Shown one piece after another: positions 20,001-28,226 of a DNA stretch of 64,000 nt. The DNA is from Candidatus Hydrogenedentota bacterium (GTDB lineage: Bacteria; Hydrogenedentota; Hydrogenedentia; Hydrogenedentales; JAEUWI01). Each line of letters opens with the position of its first letter. Positions within the stretch are counted from its first letter, which is position 1. Under the pieces are notes generated by a model. It saw nothing but the letters and a program-made list of their open reading frames with translations. It ran no database searches and was not told the origin of the DNA. The position numbers were made by a program, and so were the translations under genes. The DNA lies in contig JAEUWI010000011.1 in assembly GCA_016791475.1 (NCBI GenBank), forward strand, positions 62,001-126,000, written 5' to 3'.

Positions 20001-23000
20001 TGTCCGTCAGGAAGTGATCGATGCCCTCGATCTGCCGACACCGCCCAAGCAGGGGGAAGAGCCCCCGGTGCTGCTGGACAGCCGCTACACCCTCTTCGCC
20101 AATGGCCAGGCCTTCCGCGTCGACGACGACGGCCTCTTCGTTATCCCCAATATAACCGCACCCGATCAATTTGGTACCGCGGGCCCCGGCTCGCGGCCCG
20201 ATTTCATTGCCGACGACGTGATCAGCGTGGTGGGCGTGGCCAACATCGACGGTCAGATGAAGTATGCGACCAGCGGAAGCTTCCGCGTGGTGAACAATGG
20301 CGTCGCCATCGTAAACAGCTTCTCCCTGTCCGACACGCCGCCCCTCTTCCCGAAAAAACTCGATCTGGACGCCGTCGCCTCGGTCCTGCAACCCGAAGCC
20401 ACCACCCAACTGACCGCAACGGCCATCCAGTTTGACGACACCGAAAACGACGTGACCCCCGTGGCTGCGGGAACCACCTACCGCGTAAGCAGCACGGATT
20501 TCATCACCGTGGATGAAGCAGGCGTTCTCACGGCACTGCAAAACGGCGTCGCCGTCGTCACCGCAACCAATCAGGGCGTCACCTCCGCGAAACGCGTCAC
20601 CATTGCGTCGGATACCATCTCCACCACCGTTGAGGGCTTCGTGCGCGACGCCGATGGCAACCCCGTGGCCGGAGTCGTCGTCACCACAACGGCCTTTGGC
20701 GGTTCGGCCACCACCGACGCCAACGGCTTCTTCACCCTGGTCCTCACATTGCCCTCGACAACCAACTTCGTCACGCTCGTCACCACGGTAGGTGACGATG
20801 AACTCGACTCCGGCCTGGTTCCCGTCGTGGCGGATGGAATCACCGACGCGGGCATCCTCGCGCCCCGGGTGGTCCTTTTCTCCACCACCGTCAGTGGCAC
20901 CGTGCAACGCGATGACGAATCCCCCGTGGAGGGTGCCGCCGTCTTTACCAGCCTCGGCGGTCAGGGACTCACCAATGCCAGCGGCGCGTTCTCCTTCGTG
21001 GTGGAGGGCAATGTGCCCTCCGGCGGCCTGCCGCTCCTCGACGTTACGGCCCGCCTCACCGAGGGGGAAACCACCCTATCCGGCCAGGTCACGGGACTGA
21101 CCATCGTGCCCGACGGCGTCACCAATGCCGGCGCCATAACCATCACGGAAACCATCGCCCTGCTCTATCCCGGCGCGCGCTTCCCCTTCGAAGGCACCGT
21201 CCAGGATGTCGCTACCGGCGACATCAATGGCGACGGGCTGCCGGATCTTGTCGTGGTAACCAGCGACTCGGTGAATTTCGTCGTAGACGCCCGCCTCGTC
21301 TCGCTGTTGAACCGGAGCGATGGCACTTTCAGCGCCCCGAACTCCGTCAGCGTGGGGGAACTGCCCGCAGACGTGACCCTCGCCGACATGAACAACGATT
21401 CCAACCTCGACGCCATATTTGCCGGATTCATCGATGACAGCGTTTTCATCGCGCTGGGCAATGGCGATGGCACCTTCGATGAGCTCGTGGGTTTCAACGC
21501 CTCGGTCGAAGGAACCGGCGACGTGGCCATTGGCGACATCAACAACGACGACGTGCTCGACGTCGTCGCCAGCAGCAGCAATTCCGGCGTTATCAACTTC
21601 TTCCTAGGAAACGGCGACGGGACGCTTCAGGAGCCAACCGCGCTCCAGATCACGGGTAACAATATCCTGGATCTCGGCCTGGCAAAGGCCAATGGCGACG
21701 ACAACCTCGATCTGTACGTGCTGAACCGCGGGCTATCCAAATTCGAGATGCGCCTGGGCAACGGAGACGCAACGTTCCAGGATCCCGTCAGCTACGATGC
21801 CGTCTTCGCTCCTGACCATCTCGTACTGGCCGACTTGAATGGCGACGACGTTCTCGATGTGGCCTTCTCCGGACAGGAAGCCCCCCTGGGCGTCTTGCTC
21901 GGCGCCGCCGACGGCACCTTCAGCCCCCAGGTGACTTACCCGATAACGGGGAGCGCGCGCTGCGTTTCCGCCGGGGATTTTGACGGCGATGGCAGCATCG
22001 ATCTGGCCACCGCGAACAGCATCCTCAATTCCGGTAACATCAACTTGTTCTTCAACGACGGCGACGGCGCGTTCCCCGAAATACGAATCGTGGGCTCCTC
22101 GCGATTTACCCGATGCATCACAAATCTTGACGCGGACGGCGATTCAATCGTCGATCTGTTGCCGCTCACCGGTTCGGGCTACGGCGATATCGTCGTACTG
22201 CGCGGACTGGGCGATGGCATCTTTGACACCCAGCTCGTCGTACCCACCGGCGATTTCGGCAACCGCTCTCTCAATGCAACCCACATGGATGGTGACGATC
22301 ACCTGGACCTGGTCACCGTTCGCACCACCGACGGACAGGTGCTGGTGTTTCCAGGCAATGGCGACGCAACCTTCGCCGCACCCATCGCCTCGCCCCTGGC
22401 CACCGGATTCAATGACTTGGTCCTCGGCCGGGTTAACAGCGACAACCTGCCCGATATTGTCTCCGCCCATGCGACACCCGGCCGGGTCGGCATCATGCTC
22501 GGCAGCGGCGAAGGTTCCTTCCAGTCTCCCACGTTCATTGAATCGGGAAGCCGCGTCGCGAGCGTGGCCCTCGGCGATTTTGATCGCGACGGCGCGACAG
22601 ACGTGGCCGCGGTGCCCTCGCCGAGCAACGGGGTCACCATCCTCCTCGGCATCGGAGACGGAACCTTCCAGAATCCCTTCGATGTTTCGGGCGGAAGTTC
22701 GCCGCAGGTTGTGAAAGTAGCCAATATCAACCAGGACAACAACCCAGACCTCGTCACCACCGAGTTCGGGGGCGGGCCGCGGATCTACCTCGGCAACGGC
22801 GACGGTTCATTCCAATCGCCCTCCCCGGCAGGCAGCGGACAGCTCGCTATTGCCGTGGGCGATCTGAATGGCGACGGTGATCTTGATGTAGTGGGCTCCA
22901 ACTTCAACGACAGCACCATCTACGTCAGTCTCGGTCGCGGCGATGGCACCTTCCAGAACGCCGTCTCGTTTGAGATACCCAATCGGCCCTACGACGCCAG

Positions 23001-23256
23001 CTACTACCGCCTGCACATCGCGGATGTGACCCTGGACGGCGCACCGGACATCCTGTTCGGCGAAGAACCCGGCATCGAATCCGTCGGCGTCATCGTCGGC
23101 GACGGCACCGGATTCTTCTCCGGCGCAAGCAGCTACGACCTGACCGACCCCTTCACAACCGGCCTCGCCGTGGGCGATTTCAACGAAGACGGCCTGCCCG
23201 ACATCGCCGCCGGCAACGGCGGGGCGAACAATATCTCAATCCTCCTGCATCGATAG
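17011..23256 (+). CDS. Giant lipoprotein-like protein: PKD, Ig-like, embedded alpha/beta-hydrolase and FG-GAP repeats
   Basis: About 2,081 residues. The ATG at 17011 is preferred over one 12 bp upstream because the GGAG before it then has proper spacing. The signal segment ends in LLSTAC, a lipobox-like site with Cys27, so lipidation is likely though Ser at -3 is unusual. In order: a PKD domain (WLWDFGDGS, residues about 35-115), Ig/Big-like domains to about 520, a carboxypeptidase-regulatory-like domain (530-600), an alpha/beta-hydrolase with GHSLGGD (Ser886) and a later GTDH, a Big2-like domain (about 1125-1205), two more regulatory-like domains, then FG-GAP/VCBS repeats (DINGDGLPDL type) from about 1393 to the end. 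FG-GAP repeats fold as calcium-binding beta-propellers. Probably on the outer cell surface; the esterase substrate is unknown. Confidence 0.85.
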   Translation: MIKSRYSLPLFLATTFVTGLGLLSTACTPPEPDVPSAAFTASPETGPAPLVVQFTDTSTTSGGGAPESWLWDFGDGSTSTSQSPSHTYEGIGVYTVSLTVTLGEETDTATQSNLIEVRDPDAPPSTPANLVFPQTPLTGSAATISGTADPNATIHVIVSTNMTFTTTADASGAFSVEVTLLAGQRNRLSVIAENALGLRSAPAPVEITQDAQAPMVAIDFPEDGLELTNESIQVAGRISDVLSGFLGLEVQVNGGAAEVFPGIGTNGSFERQAVPLALGANVITATGVDAAGNSTTATVTVTRVAATGPRLTVVSGNDQSGEIRTELANPVVVKVANEDGSPFVGKTVNFHVTRSDGRLATVSGAEERAMRLQTRTDSEGLATVFWTLGSDAGQGNNRISVTSEDIAGTTFFCASALAGPPAQINIMMGNDQRAETGAPAPERLIAWVSDGGNSVGGVPVTFRVVSGDGGFEPDGNPEITIDTDITGNARTYFTAGETPGKNIIEANFEGNTGLPATFTIEGVQRTEGQPTTFSGVVLDNANSPVGGVEVDISVNGVFLEPAITDEEGRFLFTGIPDGPARGRFDGRTATTLGGEPITGGGFPRLPFETTIIANAANTLPRPVYLPQLDPANEVLYDGTQDVELRVAGVEGLKMVVKAGSMTNSDGTIPSPSNPATLSLTQVHYDDVPMALPGGVATQFAWTLQPSQARFDPPVEITYPNMSGLPAGAAAYFLSFEHGTNAFEIAASGRVSDDASEIVSDPGSGLYVAGWGGNCPPYAVTGVVRNCFEVAVAFLEGSPRCPQAFPGLCPEEWSAGDFSAAFGPLANSLREIEPYRVTAKVFPSANSAASQLFAVNQWLDRLTEEARENVPGSAECPRPFLILVGHSLGGDTVRLAGDLNPDVAIIADGISRELVLEDFPGVPFYQRDQVLPGVGGVINFVTPDGLTDVERANCSNIGVDNFGDIECLRGFRVEGDSVIEVPGTDHKSIIESALFQDRVRQEVIDALDLPTPPKQGEEPPVLLDSRYTLFANGQAFRVDDDGLFVIPNITAPDQFGTAGPGSRPDFIADDVISVVGVANIDGQMKYATSGSFRVVNNGVAIVNSFSLSDTPPLFPKKLDLDAVASVLQPEATTQLTATAIQFDDTENDVTPVAAGTTYRVSSTDFITVDEAGVLTALQNGVAVVTATNQGVTSAKRVTIASDTISTTVEGFVRDADGNPVAGVVVTTTAFGGSATTDANGFFTLVLTLPSTTNFVTLVTTVGDDELDSGLVPVVADGITDAGILAPRVVLFSTTVSGTVQRDDESPVEGAAVFTSLGGQGLTNASGAFSFVVEGNVPSGGLPLLDVTARLTEGETTLSGQVTGLTIVPDGVTNAGAITITETIALLYPGARFPFEGTVQDVATGDINGDGLPDLVVVTSDSVNFVVDARLVSLLNRSDGTFSAPNSVSVGELPADVTLADMNNDSNLDAIFAGFIDDSVFIALGNGDGTFDELVGFNASVEGTGDVAIGDINNDDVLDVVASSSNSGVINFFLGNGDGTLQEPTALQITGNNILDLGLAKANGDDNLDLYVLNRGLSKFEMRLGNGDATFQDPVSYDAVFAPDHLVLADLNGDDVLDVAFSGQEAPLGVLLGAADGTFSPQVTYPITGSARCVSAGDFDGDGSIDLATANSILNSGNINLFFNDGDGAFPEIRIVGSSRFTRCITNLDADGDSIVDLLPLTGSGYGDIVVLRGLGDGIFDTQLVVPTGDFGNRSLNATHMDGDDHLDLVTVRTTDGQVLVFPGNGDATFAAPIASPLATGFNDLVLGRVNSDNLPDIVSAHATPGRVGIMLGSGEGSFQSPTFIESGSRVASVALGDFDRDGATDVAAVPSPSNGVTILLGIGDGTFQNPFDVSGGSSPQVVKVANINQDNNPDLVTTEFGGGPRIYLGNGDGSFQSPSPAGSGQLAIAVGDLNGDGDLDVVGSNFNDSTIYVSLGRGDGTFQNAVSFEIPNRPYDASYYRLHIADVTLDGAPDILFGEEPGIESVGVIVGDGTGFFSGASSYDLTDPFTTGLAVGDFNEDGLPDIAAGNGGANNISILLHR

Positions 23257-23271
23257 ACTCCATCGACACCA

Positions 23272-23306
23272 AGCCGCGGACGGACACGTCCGCGGCTTTC
23301 TTTTTT
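23272..23306 (+). terminator. Rho-independent terminator after the FG-GAP protein
   Basis: An 11-bp stem, AGCCGCGGACG (23272-23282) with CGTCCGCGGCT (23287-23297), loop GACA, followed by TTCTTTTTT. Confidence 0.95.
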
Positions 23307-23407
23307 CATGGGTCACCTTCGCAGACGCGGTGCTCTTGTTCGTCCTTCCCCCTTGCATCCCGCCATCGCTCTTGCGGTATAACTACCCCTACCGAAAGAG
23401 AGCCGCC

Positions 23408-24691
23408 ATGACCGCACCTGCCTTGAAATCGCCCAACTTCAATTTTCTCGCCGATCACGATCCCCAGCTTCTCGAATACGCGGCGCGGGCCGAGCGCTAT
23501 GTCCTCGACGACCCGAACACGACCTTAATCAAATTGCGCCAGCTCGCCGAGGCGCTGGCGGAGGATGCGGCGGCCTACGACGGCATGCGCCTCCTCCCGG
23601 AAGATGATTTCAGCGACATCCTCCGTCGCCTCAAGCGCGAGGATATCATCACGCAGGAAATGGCGGACATCTTCCACGGCCTGCGCAAGGCGGGCAACGA
23701 AGCGGCGCACGAGGGCGGTGGCACGCGCCAGGATGCGGTTTCGCAGTTGAAACTGGCCCACCGCCTCGCGGTGTGGTTTCATCGGGCCTTTCGCGATCCG
23801 GCCTTCAAGCCGAAACCCTTTCTTCTGCCGCCCGCGCCGGACGGTGTGGCCCCCGAAGTGAAGGAAGAGTTGGAGCGCCTGCGCAAGGCCCGTTGGGATG
23901 CGGAGCGCGAGGCCGACGAATCGGAAGAGGCTCTGGAGGTGGCCGAGCGCAAGCGCGCGGCGGCGGAAGCGAAGGCGGCGGAGCTCTACGCGGACCTGGA
24001 AGCCGCCCTGGCCCTCGCGCGCGAGTCGGAGACCGATCAGGAGGCCATGTTCCGCAGGCACGAGGCCGCCGTGGCCCGGCTCCGCGCCGAAGCACACTCC
24101 GCCAGCCACGAAGAGCGCGCCGCGCGCCAGCACCAGGCCCGAAGCGCCGCACAGGCTTTCGATCTCTCGGAGGCCGAAGCCCGTGAACGTATCGACGCGG
24201 ACCTCCGCGCGAAGGGCTGGGAGGCCGACACCATCGTCCGCACCCGGGCCCACGGCGCACGGCCCGAGGCGGACCGCAACATGGCCATCGCGGCGGTCCC
24301 CACCCCCGCGGGCCCCGCCGACTACATCCTCTATTGCGGACTGCGCGCCGCCGCCGTCATCGAGGCCAAGCGGAGCAACACCGATCTCCGCGCCGCCCTG
24401 GACGAAGCCGCGCGCTACGGCATGGTCTATCAGGCCCTCGCCGACGAAACCGTCGCGGAGGATACCGCCACGGGACACCCCATCCCCCTGCTCTTCGCGA
24501 GCAATGGTCGGCCTATCGTTTCGGAGTCCGATCCCCGCAGCGGCATCTGGACGCGGGATGTCCGCAGCGGAAAAACTCGTGCGCTAAAAGATTGGCCTAC
24601 GCCGGAGGAATTGGCCGCGATGATAAAGGCTCCCGCAGACGTGCCACGCGATTCCGCCGGAGGCGGATTCGTGTGCCCTGAGCCTCGTTGA
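23408..24691 (+). pseudogene. Truncated type I restriction subunit HsdR (DUF4145, coiled coil and nuclease domain only)
   Basis: 427 residues that match only the first part of HsdR proteins, which normally run to about 1,000. Seen: LADHDPQLLEYAARAERYV and LIKLRQLAEALAEDAAA (DUF4145-like, about residues 10-130), a long charged coiled coil (about 150-260), then the HSDR_N PD-(D/E)xK nuclease domain with PADYILYCG and VIEAKRS (E-x-K pair) and FASNGRP near the end. The helicase that should follow WTRDVRSGKTRALKDWPTPEEL is absent. The last 17 codons run into an inverted-repeat element starting at 24641, which seems to have cut the gene. No hsdM or hsdS is in the window. A stand-alone nuclease cannot be excluded, since the domain is intact. 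GAAAGAGAG precedes the ATG. Confidence 0.7.
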
Positions 24692-24824
24692 CGCGGGGCA
24701 TTCCAATACCCTCTGCCCTGCCCTTGTTCGCCCGTACAAAAGGCTTTCGCCCCGTTCCCACAAATTGTGCCAGACCTCTTCCCTCAACGCACACGAATCC
24801 GCCTCCGGCGGAATCGCGTGGCAC
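24641..24824. repeat. Inverted-repeat element (REP/BIME- or MITE-like) ending the hsdR fragment
   Basis: 35 bp at 24641-24675 is the exact reverse complement of 24790-24824, separated by 114 bp. Each arm contains a smaller palindrome, ATTCCGCCGGAGGCGGAT. The outer ends are GTGCCACGCG and CGCGTGGCAC. There is no gene inside. The arms resemble REP palindromes mobilised by RAYT transposases, or the ends of a miniature transposon. No target duplication was recognised. Confidence 0.8.
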
Positions 24825-24877
24825 GACTTGGTGGCCCTTCCCCTTTCCGCGTGTCTCAACTTGCTCGAGATCAAGAA

Positions 24878-24914
24878 GCCCCCGGCGCATCCACGCCGGG
24901 GGCCTCATTTTCTT
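24878..24914. terminator. Terminator between the hsdR fragment and the first Gfo/Idh gene
   Basis: A 10-bp stem: 24878-24887 (GCCCCCGGCG) pairs with 24894-24903 (CGCCGGGGGC), loop CATCCA. On the + side it is followed by CTCATTTTCTT. The genes are convergent, so it may act in both directions. Confidence 0.8.
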
Positions 24915-24930
24915 AACTTAATTCAAAGGA

Positions 24931-26295
24931 TCAGCAGGGCAGTTCCCAGCCCTTGCGGTATTCCTTGCTGATGAGCTCCGCCGCTTTCTTGTCGTTGGTG
25001 ACTTTGCCCTTGATGTTGTCCCAGTGCAGCTTCTTGCCGGTGCGGATGGACAGATTGCCGAAGACGACCATTTCCGTGAAGGGGCCGGAGTAGTCGAAGC
25101 TCGATCCGGGCTTCGGACCGCCCTTGATGCCGTCGATCCAATTCTTGTAGTGATCCTCATTCTCCACACGGGGAATGGTGGCTTCGGGCTTGGTGTACGC
25201 CGCCATCTTGTCGTCTGGAATAAGGCGCGACTCGCCGCCGTAGGTGCCCGTCGTCATGATGCCGCTGGTGCCGTAGAACGTGGAGCCATTGCTGCCGTCG
25301 CCCAGCTTCACGTCGTCCTTGATGCCTTCCGGGCGCGGCGGCATGATCTTGCCGTCGTACCAGAGAATCTCCACCGGCGGCATGCCCGCGCGCGCGGGGA
25401 AGCTGTACTTCACCACCGAAGACAGGGGCGGGCATTGATCCGTCATGCCGTCCTGGATGGATTCCACGGTGAAATACTCGGCTTCGTTCAGCTTAAGCGC
25501 GCGGTAGCAGGGATCCATGATGTGACAGGCCATGTCGCCCAGGGCGCCGCAGCCGAAGTCCCACCAGCCGCGCCAGTTGAAGGGCGCGTACTTGGCGTTG
25601 TAGGCGCGCGTCGGCGCCGGGCCGATCCACAGGTCCCAGTCCATCGTGGCGGGCACGGGCTCGCCCGGCAGCGGTGCGGCAATACCCTGGGGCCAGATCG
25701 GGCGGTTGCTCCAGGTGTGGACCTTGGTCACATCGCCAATGGCACCCGACCAGACCATCTCGCACAGTTCGCGCACGCCGTTGCCCGAGTTGCCCTGGTT
25801 GCCCATCTGCGTGATGACGCCCGTTTCCTTCGCCACGTTGGTCAGCAGGCGCGCTTCCGCCACCGTGTGCGTCAGGGGCTTCTGCACGTAGACGTGCTTG
25901 CCGAGGTTCATGGCCAGGTAGGCCGCCGGCGCGTGGGTGTGGTCCGGCGTGGAGATCGTCACCGCGTCAATCTCCGGCATCTCCTCCAGCATCTTCCGGA
26001 AATCTTTATGCTGCTTCGCATTCGGCAGCTTGTAGAACGCCTCGCCCGCGCGCTCCCAGTCCACATCGCACAGCGCCACGATGTTCTCGCCCAGCGCATG
26101 GCAGCCCATGATGTCGCTCAGGCCCTTGCCGCCCGAACCGATCGCCGCGATGTTCAGCTTGTCGTTGGGCGAAAACTTCTTGGGGACGACCCGGGCCGTG
26201 TTGGGTTTGGCCGAGGCGTAATCGCTCATCGCCAGGGCGGCCGTGGTCGTGGTGGCGGCAAGAAATGCGCGCCGGGAAAGCCGTGAGTCACTCAT
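24931..26295 (-). CDS. Gfo/Idh/MocA-family oxidoreductase, Tat-exported (copy 1)
   Basis: A protein of 454 residues. The N-terminus LSRRAFLAATTTTAALAMS is a twin-arginine signal. The NAD(P)-binding Rossmann part shows IAAIGSGGKGLSDIMG and the family's EAxxxGKHVYVQKPLTHT block (Lys of the QKP motif), followed by MGNQGNSGNGVRELCEMV and WWDFGCGALGDMACHIMDP. These match the exported Gfo/Idh group common in Planctomycetes, which acts on sugars or inositols; the precise substrate is not known. AGGAAA precedes the ATG. It is closely similar in order of motifs to the proteins at 26480-27844 and 30102-31454, so the three are paralogs. Confidence 0.9.
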   Translation of the reverse strand: MSDSRLSRRAFLAATTTTAALAMSDYASAKPNTARVVPKKFSPNDKLNIAAIGSGGKGLSDIMGCHALGENIVALCDVDWERAGEAFYKLPNAKQHKDFRKMLEEMPEIDAVTISTPDHTHAPAAYLAMNLGKHVYVQKPLTHTVAEARLLTNVAKETGVITQMGNQGNSGNGVRELCEMVWSGAIGDVTKVHTWSNRPIWPQGIAAPLPGEPVPATMDWDLWIGPAPTRAYNAKYAPFNWRGWWDFGCGALGDMACHIMDPCYRALKLNEAEYFTVESIQDGMTDQCPPLSSVVKYSFPARAGMPPVEILWYDGKIMPPRPEGIKDDVKLGDGSNGSTFYGTSGIMTTGTYGGESRLIPDDKMAAYTKPEATIPRVENEDHYKNWIDGIKGGPKPGSSFDYSGPFTEMVVFGNLSIRTGKKLHWDNIKGKVTNDKKAAELISKEYRKGWELPC

Positions 26296-26398
26296 TGTTC
26301 CATTTCCTCTCAGACTATCGATTAGGGTAGGGGCGCTCCCCGGCCCGAAAAATTAAATCGTACTATGGTAACGAATGGAAGGATGAAATAGGAAATGG

Positions 26399-26472
26399 AA
26401 GGCTGTAGGTTTCAGGCTTCAGGCTGGAGCCGATAGGCCCGTGAAAATCAGTCGTATCCGTCCTATCCGTCC
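26399..26472. repeat. Short dispersed repeats between Gfo/Idh copies 1 and 2
   Basis: GGCTGTAGGTTTCAGGCTTC begins at 26401; the complement of nearly the same phrase occurs at 46672-46697. Two 9-bp units TATCCGTCC lie at 26455-26472, related to the arrays at 29965 and 31649. The rest of the 184-bp gap must hold the promoter of copy 1, which I could not identify. Confidence 0.7.
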
Positions 26473-26479
26473 GATAACT

Positions 26480-27844
26480 TCAACCGTCAAAGGTCAACTC
26501 CCACCCTGGCTGGTAGCTTCTCGTCAGCAGCGCCGAGGCTGCCGGGTTGTCTTTCACCGTACCGTTCACGAAATCATACTCCACCTTGCTCCCCGTGCGC
26601 AGGGCGATATTCCCCACCAGCACCATCTCCGCGAAGGGGCCCGCATAGCTGAAATTGGAGCACGCCGGCGCACCGCCCTTACAGGCTTCGAGCCAGTTCC
26701 GGTAGTGGGACCCTTTCACGCGGGGTATCGTCTCCGGCGGAAGGGTATAGCCCGCCATCCGGGCCTCGGGCAGCAGCTTTGTGGTCATGCCGTAGGTCCC
26801 CGTGCCGAGCAGGCCGCTGCTTCCGATGAGGAAGGACCCGCCGTCCTTGTCTCCCAGCATCTCCGAATCCGGGATGCCCTCGGGGCGCGCGGGCCTGTTG
26901 TCGCCATCGTGCCAATAGAAATCCACCGGCGGAAGGCCAGACCGCTCTGGAAAGCTGTATTTGATGACCGATCCCGTAGGCACCTGCACCTCGTTCTGTC
27001 CTTCGGCCTCGACCACCTCCACGCTGAAGTGGGTTGCCTCACCCAGCTTCAAGGCCCAGTAGGCCGGGTCCATGATGTGGCACGCCATATCGCCCAGCGC
27101 GCCGCAGCCATAGTCCCACCACACCCGCCACTTGTTCGGATGGAGAATATCGCTGTAGGGACGGCGCGCGCCGTTGCCCTGCCAGAGTTCCCAGTCCATT
27201 TTTTCCGGAACAGGCTGACCCGCATTAATGCCCGCAGGGTCTCGGTGCCAGCGATCACCCGGACGATCCGTCCACGCGTGGGCCTCGCGCACCTCACCAA
27301 TCGCGCCCGACCAGAAAATCTCGCAAAATTCCCGCGCGCCGCTCCCCGAGTGGCCCTGATTCCCCATTTGCGTCGCCACGCCCGTCGCCGCCGCCGTCCG
27401 CGTGAGCAGCCGCGCTTCCTTCGGCGTATGCGCCAGCGGCTTCTGCACATACACATGCTTGCCCAGTGTCATCGCCGCGTAGGCCACCGTTGCATGCATG
27501 AAATCCGGCGTGGACACCGTCACCGCATCGATCTCCGGCATCGCCTCCAGCATCTTGCGATAGTCTTTGTACTGCTTCGCATCCGGCAGCTTGTAGAACG
27601 CCTCCCCCGCCCGCTCCCAGTCCACATCGCACAGCGCCACCACATTTTCCTTGCGGCAGTTCATGATGTCGGTCAGCCCCTGGCCACCCACACCCACACC
27701 CGCCACATTGAGCTTCTCGTTCGGGGAAAGTTTGCGCGGAATCACCTGGGCATCATTCGCGCGAATCCGCGTCGTCGCCAGGATGGCGGTGGTCGTCGTG
27801 GCGGCCAGAAAGGCCCGGCGGGTGAGATCGTTCTGGGACATCAT
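26480..27844 (-). CDS. Gfo/Idh/MocA-family oxidoreductase, Tat-exported (copy 2)
   Basis: A protein of 454 residues from the ATG at 27844, chosen because GAGGAGG lies six bases upstream; longer in-frame starts lack this. Twin-arginine signal LTRRAFLAATTTTAILA. The Rossmann block reads VAGVGVGGQGLTDIMN, then GKHVYVQKPLAHTPKEARLL, MGNQGHSGSGAREFCEI and WWDYGCGALGDMACHIMDP. Same family and architecture as copies 1 and 3, but more diverged in the middle. Expected to be a periplasmic NAD(P)-dependent or NADP-retaining dehydrogenase of a sugar-like compound. Its promoter region faces that of the sigma-factor gene. Confidence 0.9.
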   Translation of the reverse strand: MMSQNDLTRRAFLAATTTTAILATTRIRANDAQVIPRKLSPNEKLNVAGVGVGGQGLTDIMNCRKENVVALCDVDWERAGEAFYKLPDAKQYKDYRKMLEAMPEIDAVTVSTPDFMHATVAYAAMTLGKHVYVQKPLAHTPKEARLLTRTAAATGVATQMGNQGHSGSGAREFCEIFWSGAIGEVREAHAWTDRPGDRWHRDPAGINAGQPVPEKMDWELWQGNGARRPYSDILHPNKWRVWWDYGCGALGDMACHIMDPAYWALKLGEATHFSVEVVEAEGQNEVQVPTGSVIKYSFPERSGLPPVDFYWHDGDNRPARPEGIPDSEMLGDKDGGSFLIGSSGLLGTGTYGMTTKLLPEARMAGYTLPPETIPRVKGSHYRNWLEACKGGAPACSNFSYAGPFAEMVLVGNIALRTGSKVEYDFVNGTVKDNPAASALLTRSYQPGWELTFDG

Positions 27845-27977
27845 GAAATCCTCCTCTGAATGGTCGAGACACATACTCTAATGGACACCGCCCGCCCCGG
27901 CACAAGTTTCACCCGCAGGTGCAGTCATTCATGAGGCTTCGCATCACCATAGGGGATGAGAATCGCGCCCGAGTTCT

Positions 27978-28112
27978 ACCCCCCCTCCCCCGCCGCAAGC
28001 GGGGGGGACCAAGAGGTTCACTTTGAAGATTCGGATTCCCCCCGCTTGCGGGGGGGGACCAAGAGGTTCACTTTGAATATTCGGATTCCCCCCGCTTGCG
28101 GGGGGGTAGGGG
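27978..28112. repeat. Tandem 50-bp repeat with G- and C-tracts (gap 27845-28226)
   Basis: Two 50-bp units, 28001-28050 and 28051-28100, differ at one base. Each starts GGGGGGGACCAAGAGGTTCA and ends CCCCCCGCTTGCG. The block is framed by TACCCCCCCT near 27978 and its complement AGGGGGGGTA near 28108, so the whole is a near-palindrome. It lies between the divergent Gfo/Idh and sigma-factor genes. The G7/C6 tracts could form hairpins or G-quadruplex-like structures. Copy number is too low for a CRISPR. Confidence 0.85.
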
Positions 28113-28226
28113 GGGTAAGTTCTCGACCCCACGAACGGATTCTCTCAAATGTTCCTCCATTTCTTGCCGCCGCGTCGACATATACTGTAGAAACCACCCA
28201 GCGGCAAAAAAGCGGAGATACACCCC

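Noticed and set aside
23408-24691. A complete type I restriction-modification system
   Set aside because: Helicase and C-terminal domains of HsdR are missing, and no hsdM or hsdS is in the window.
28001-28100. CRISPR-like repeat
   Set aside because: There are only two directly adjoining 50-bp units with no spacers and no cas genes nearby.
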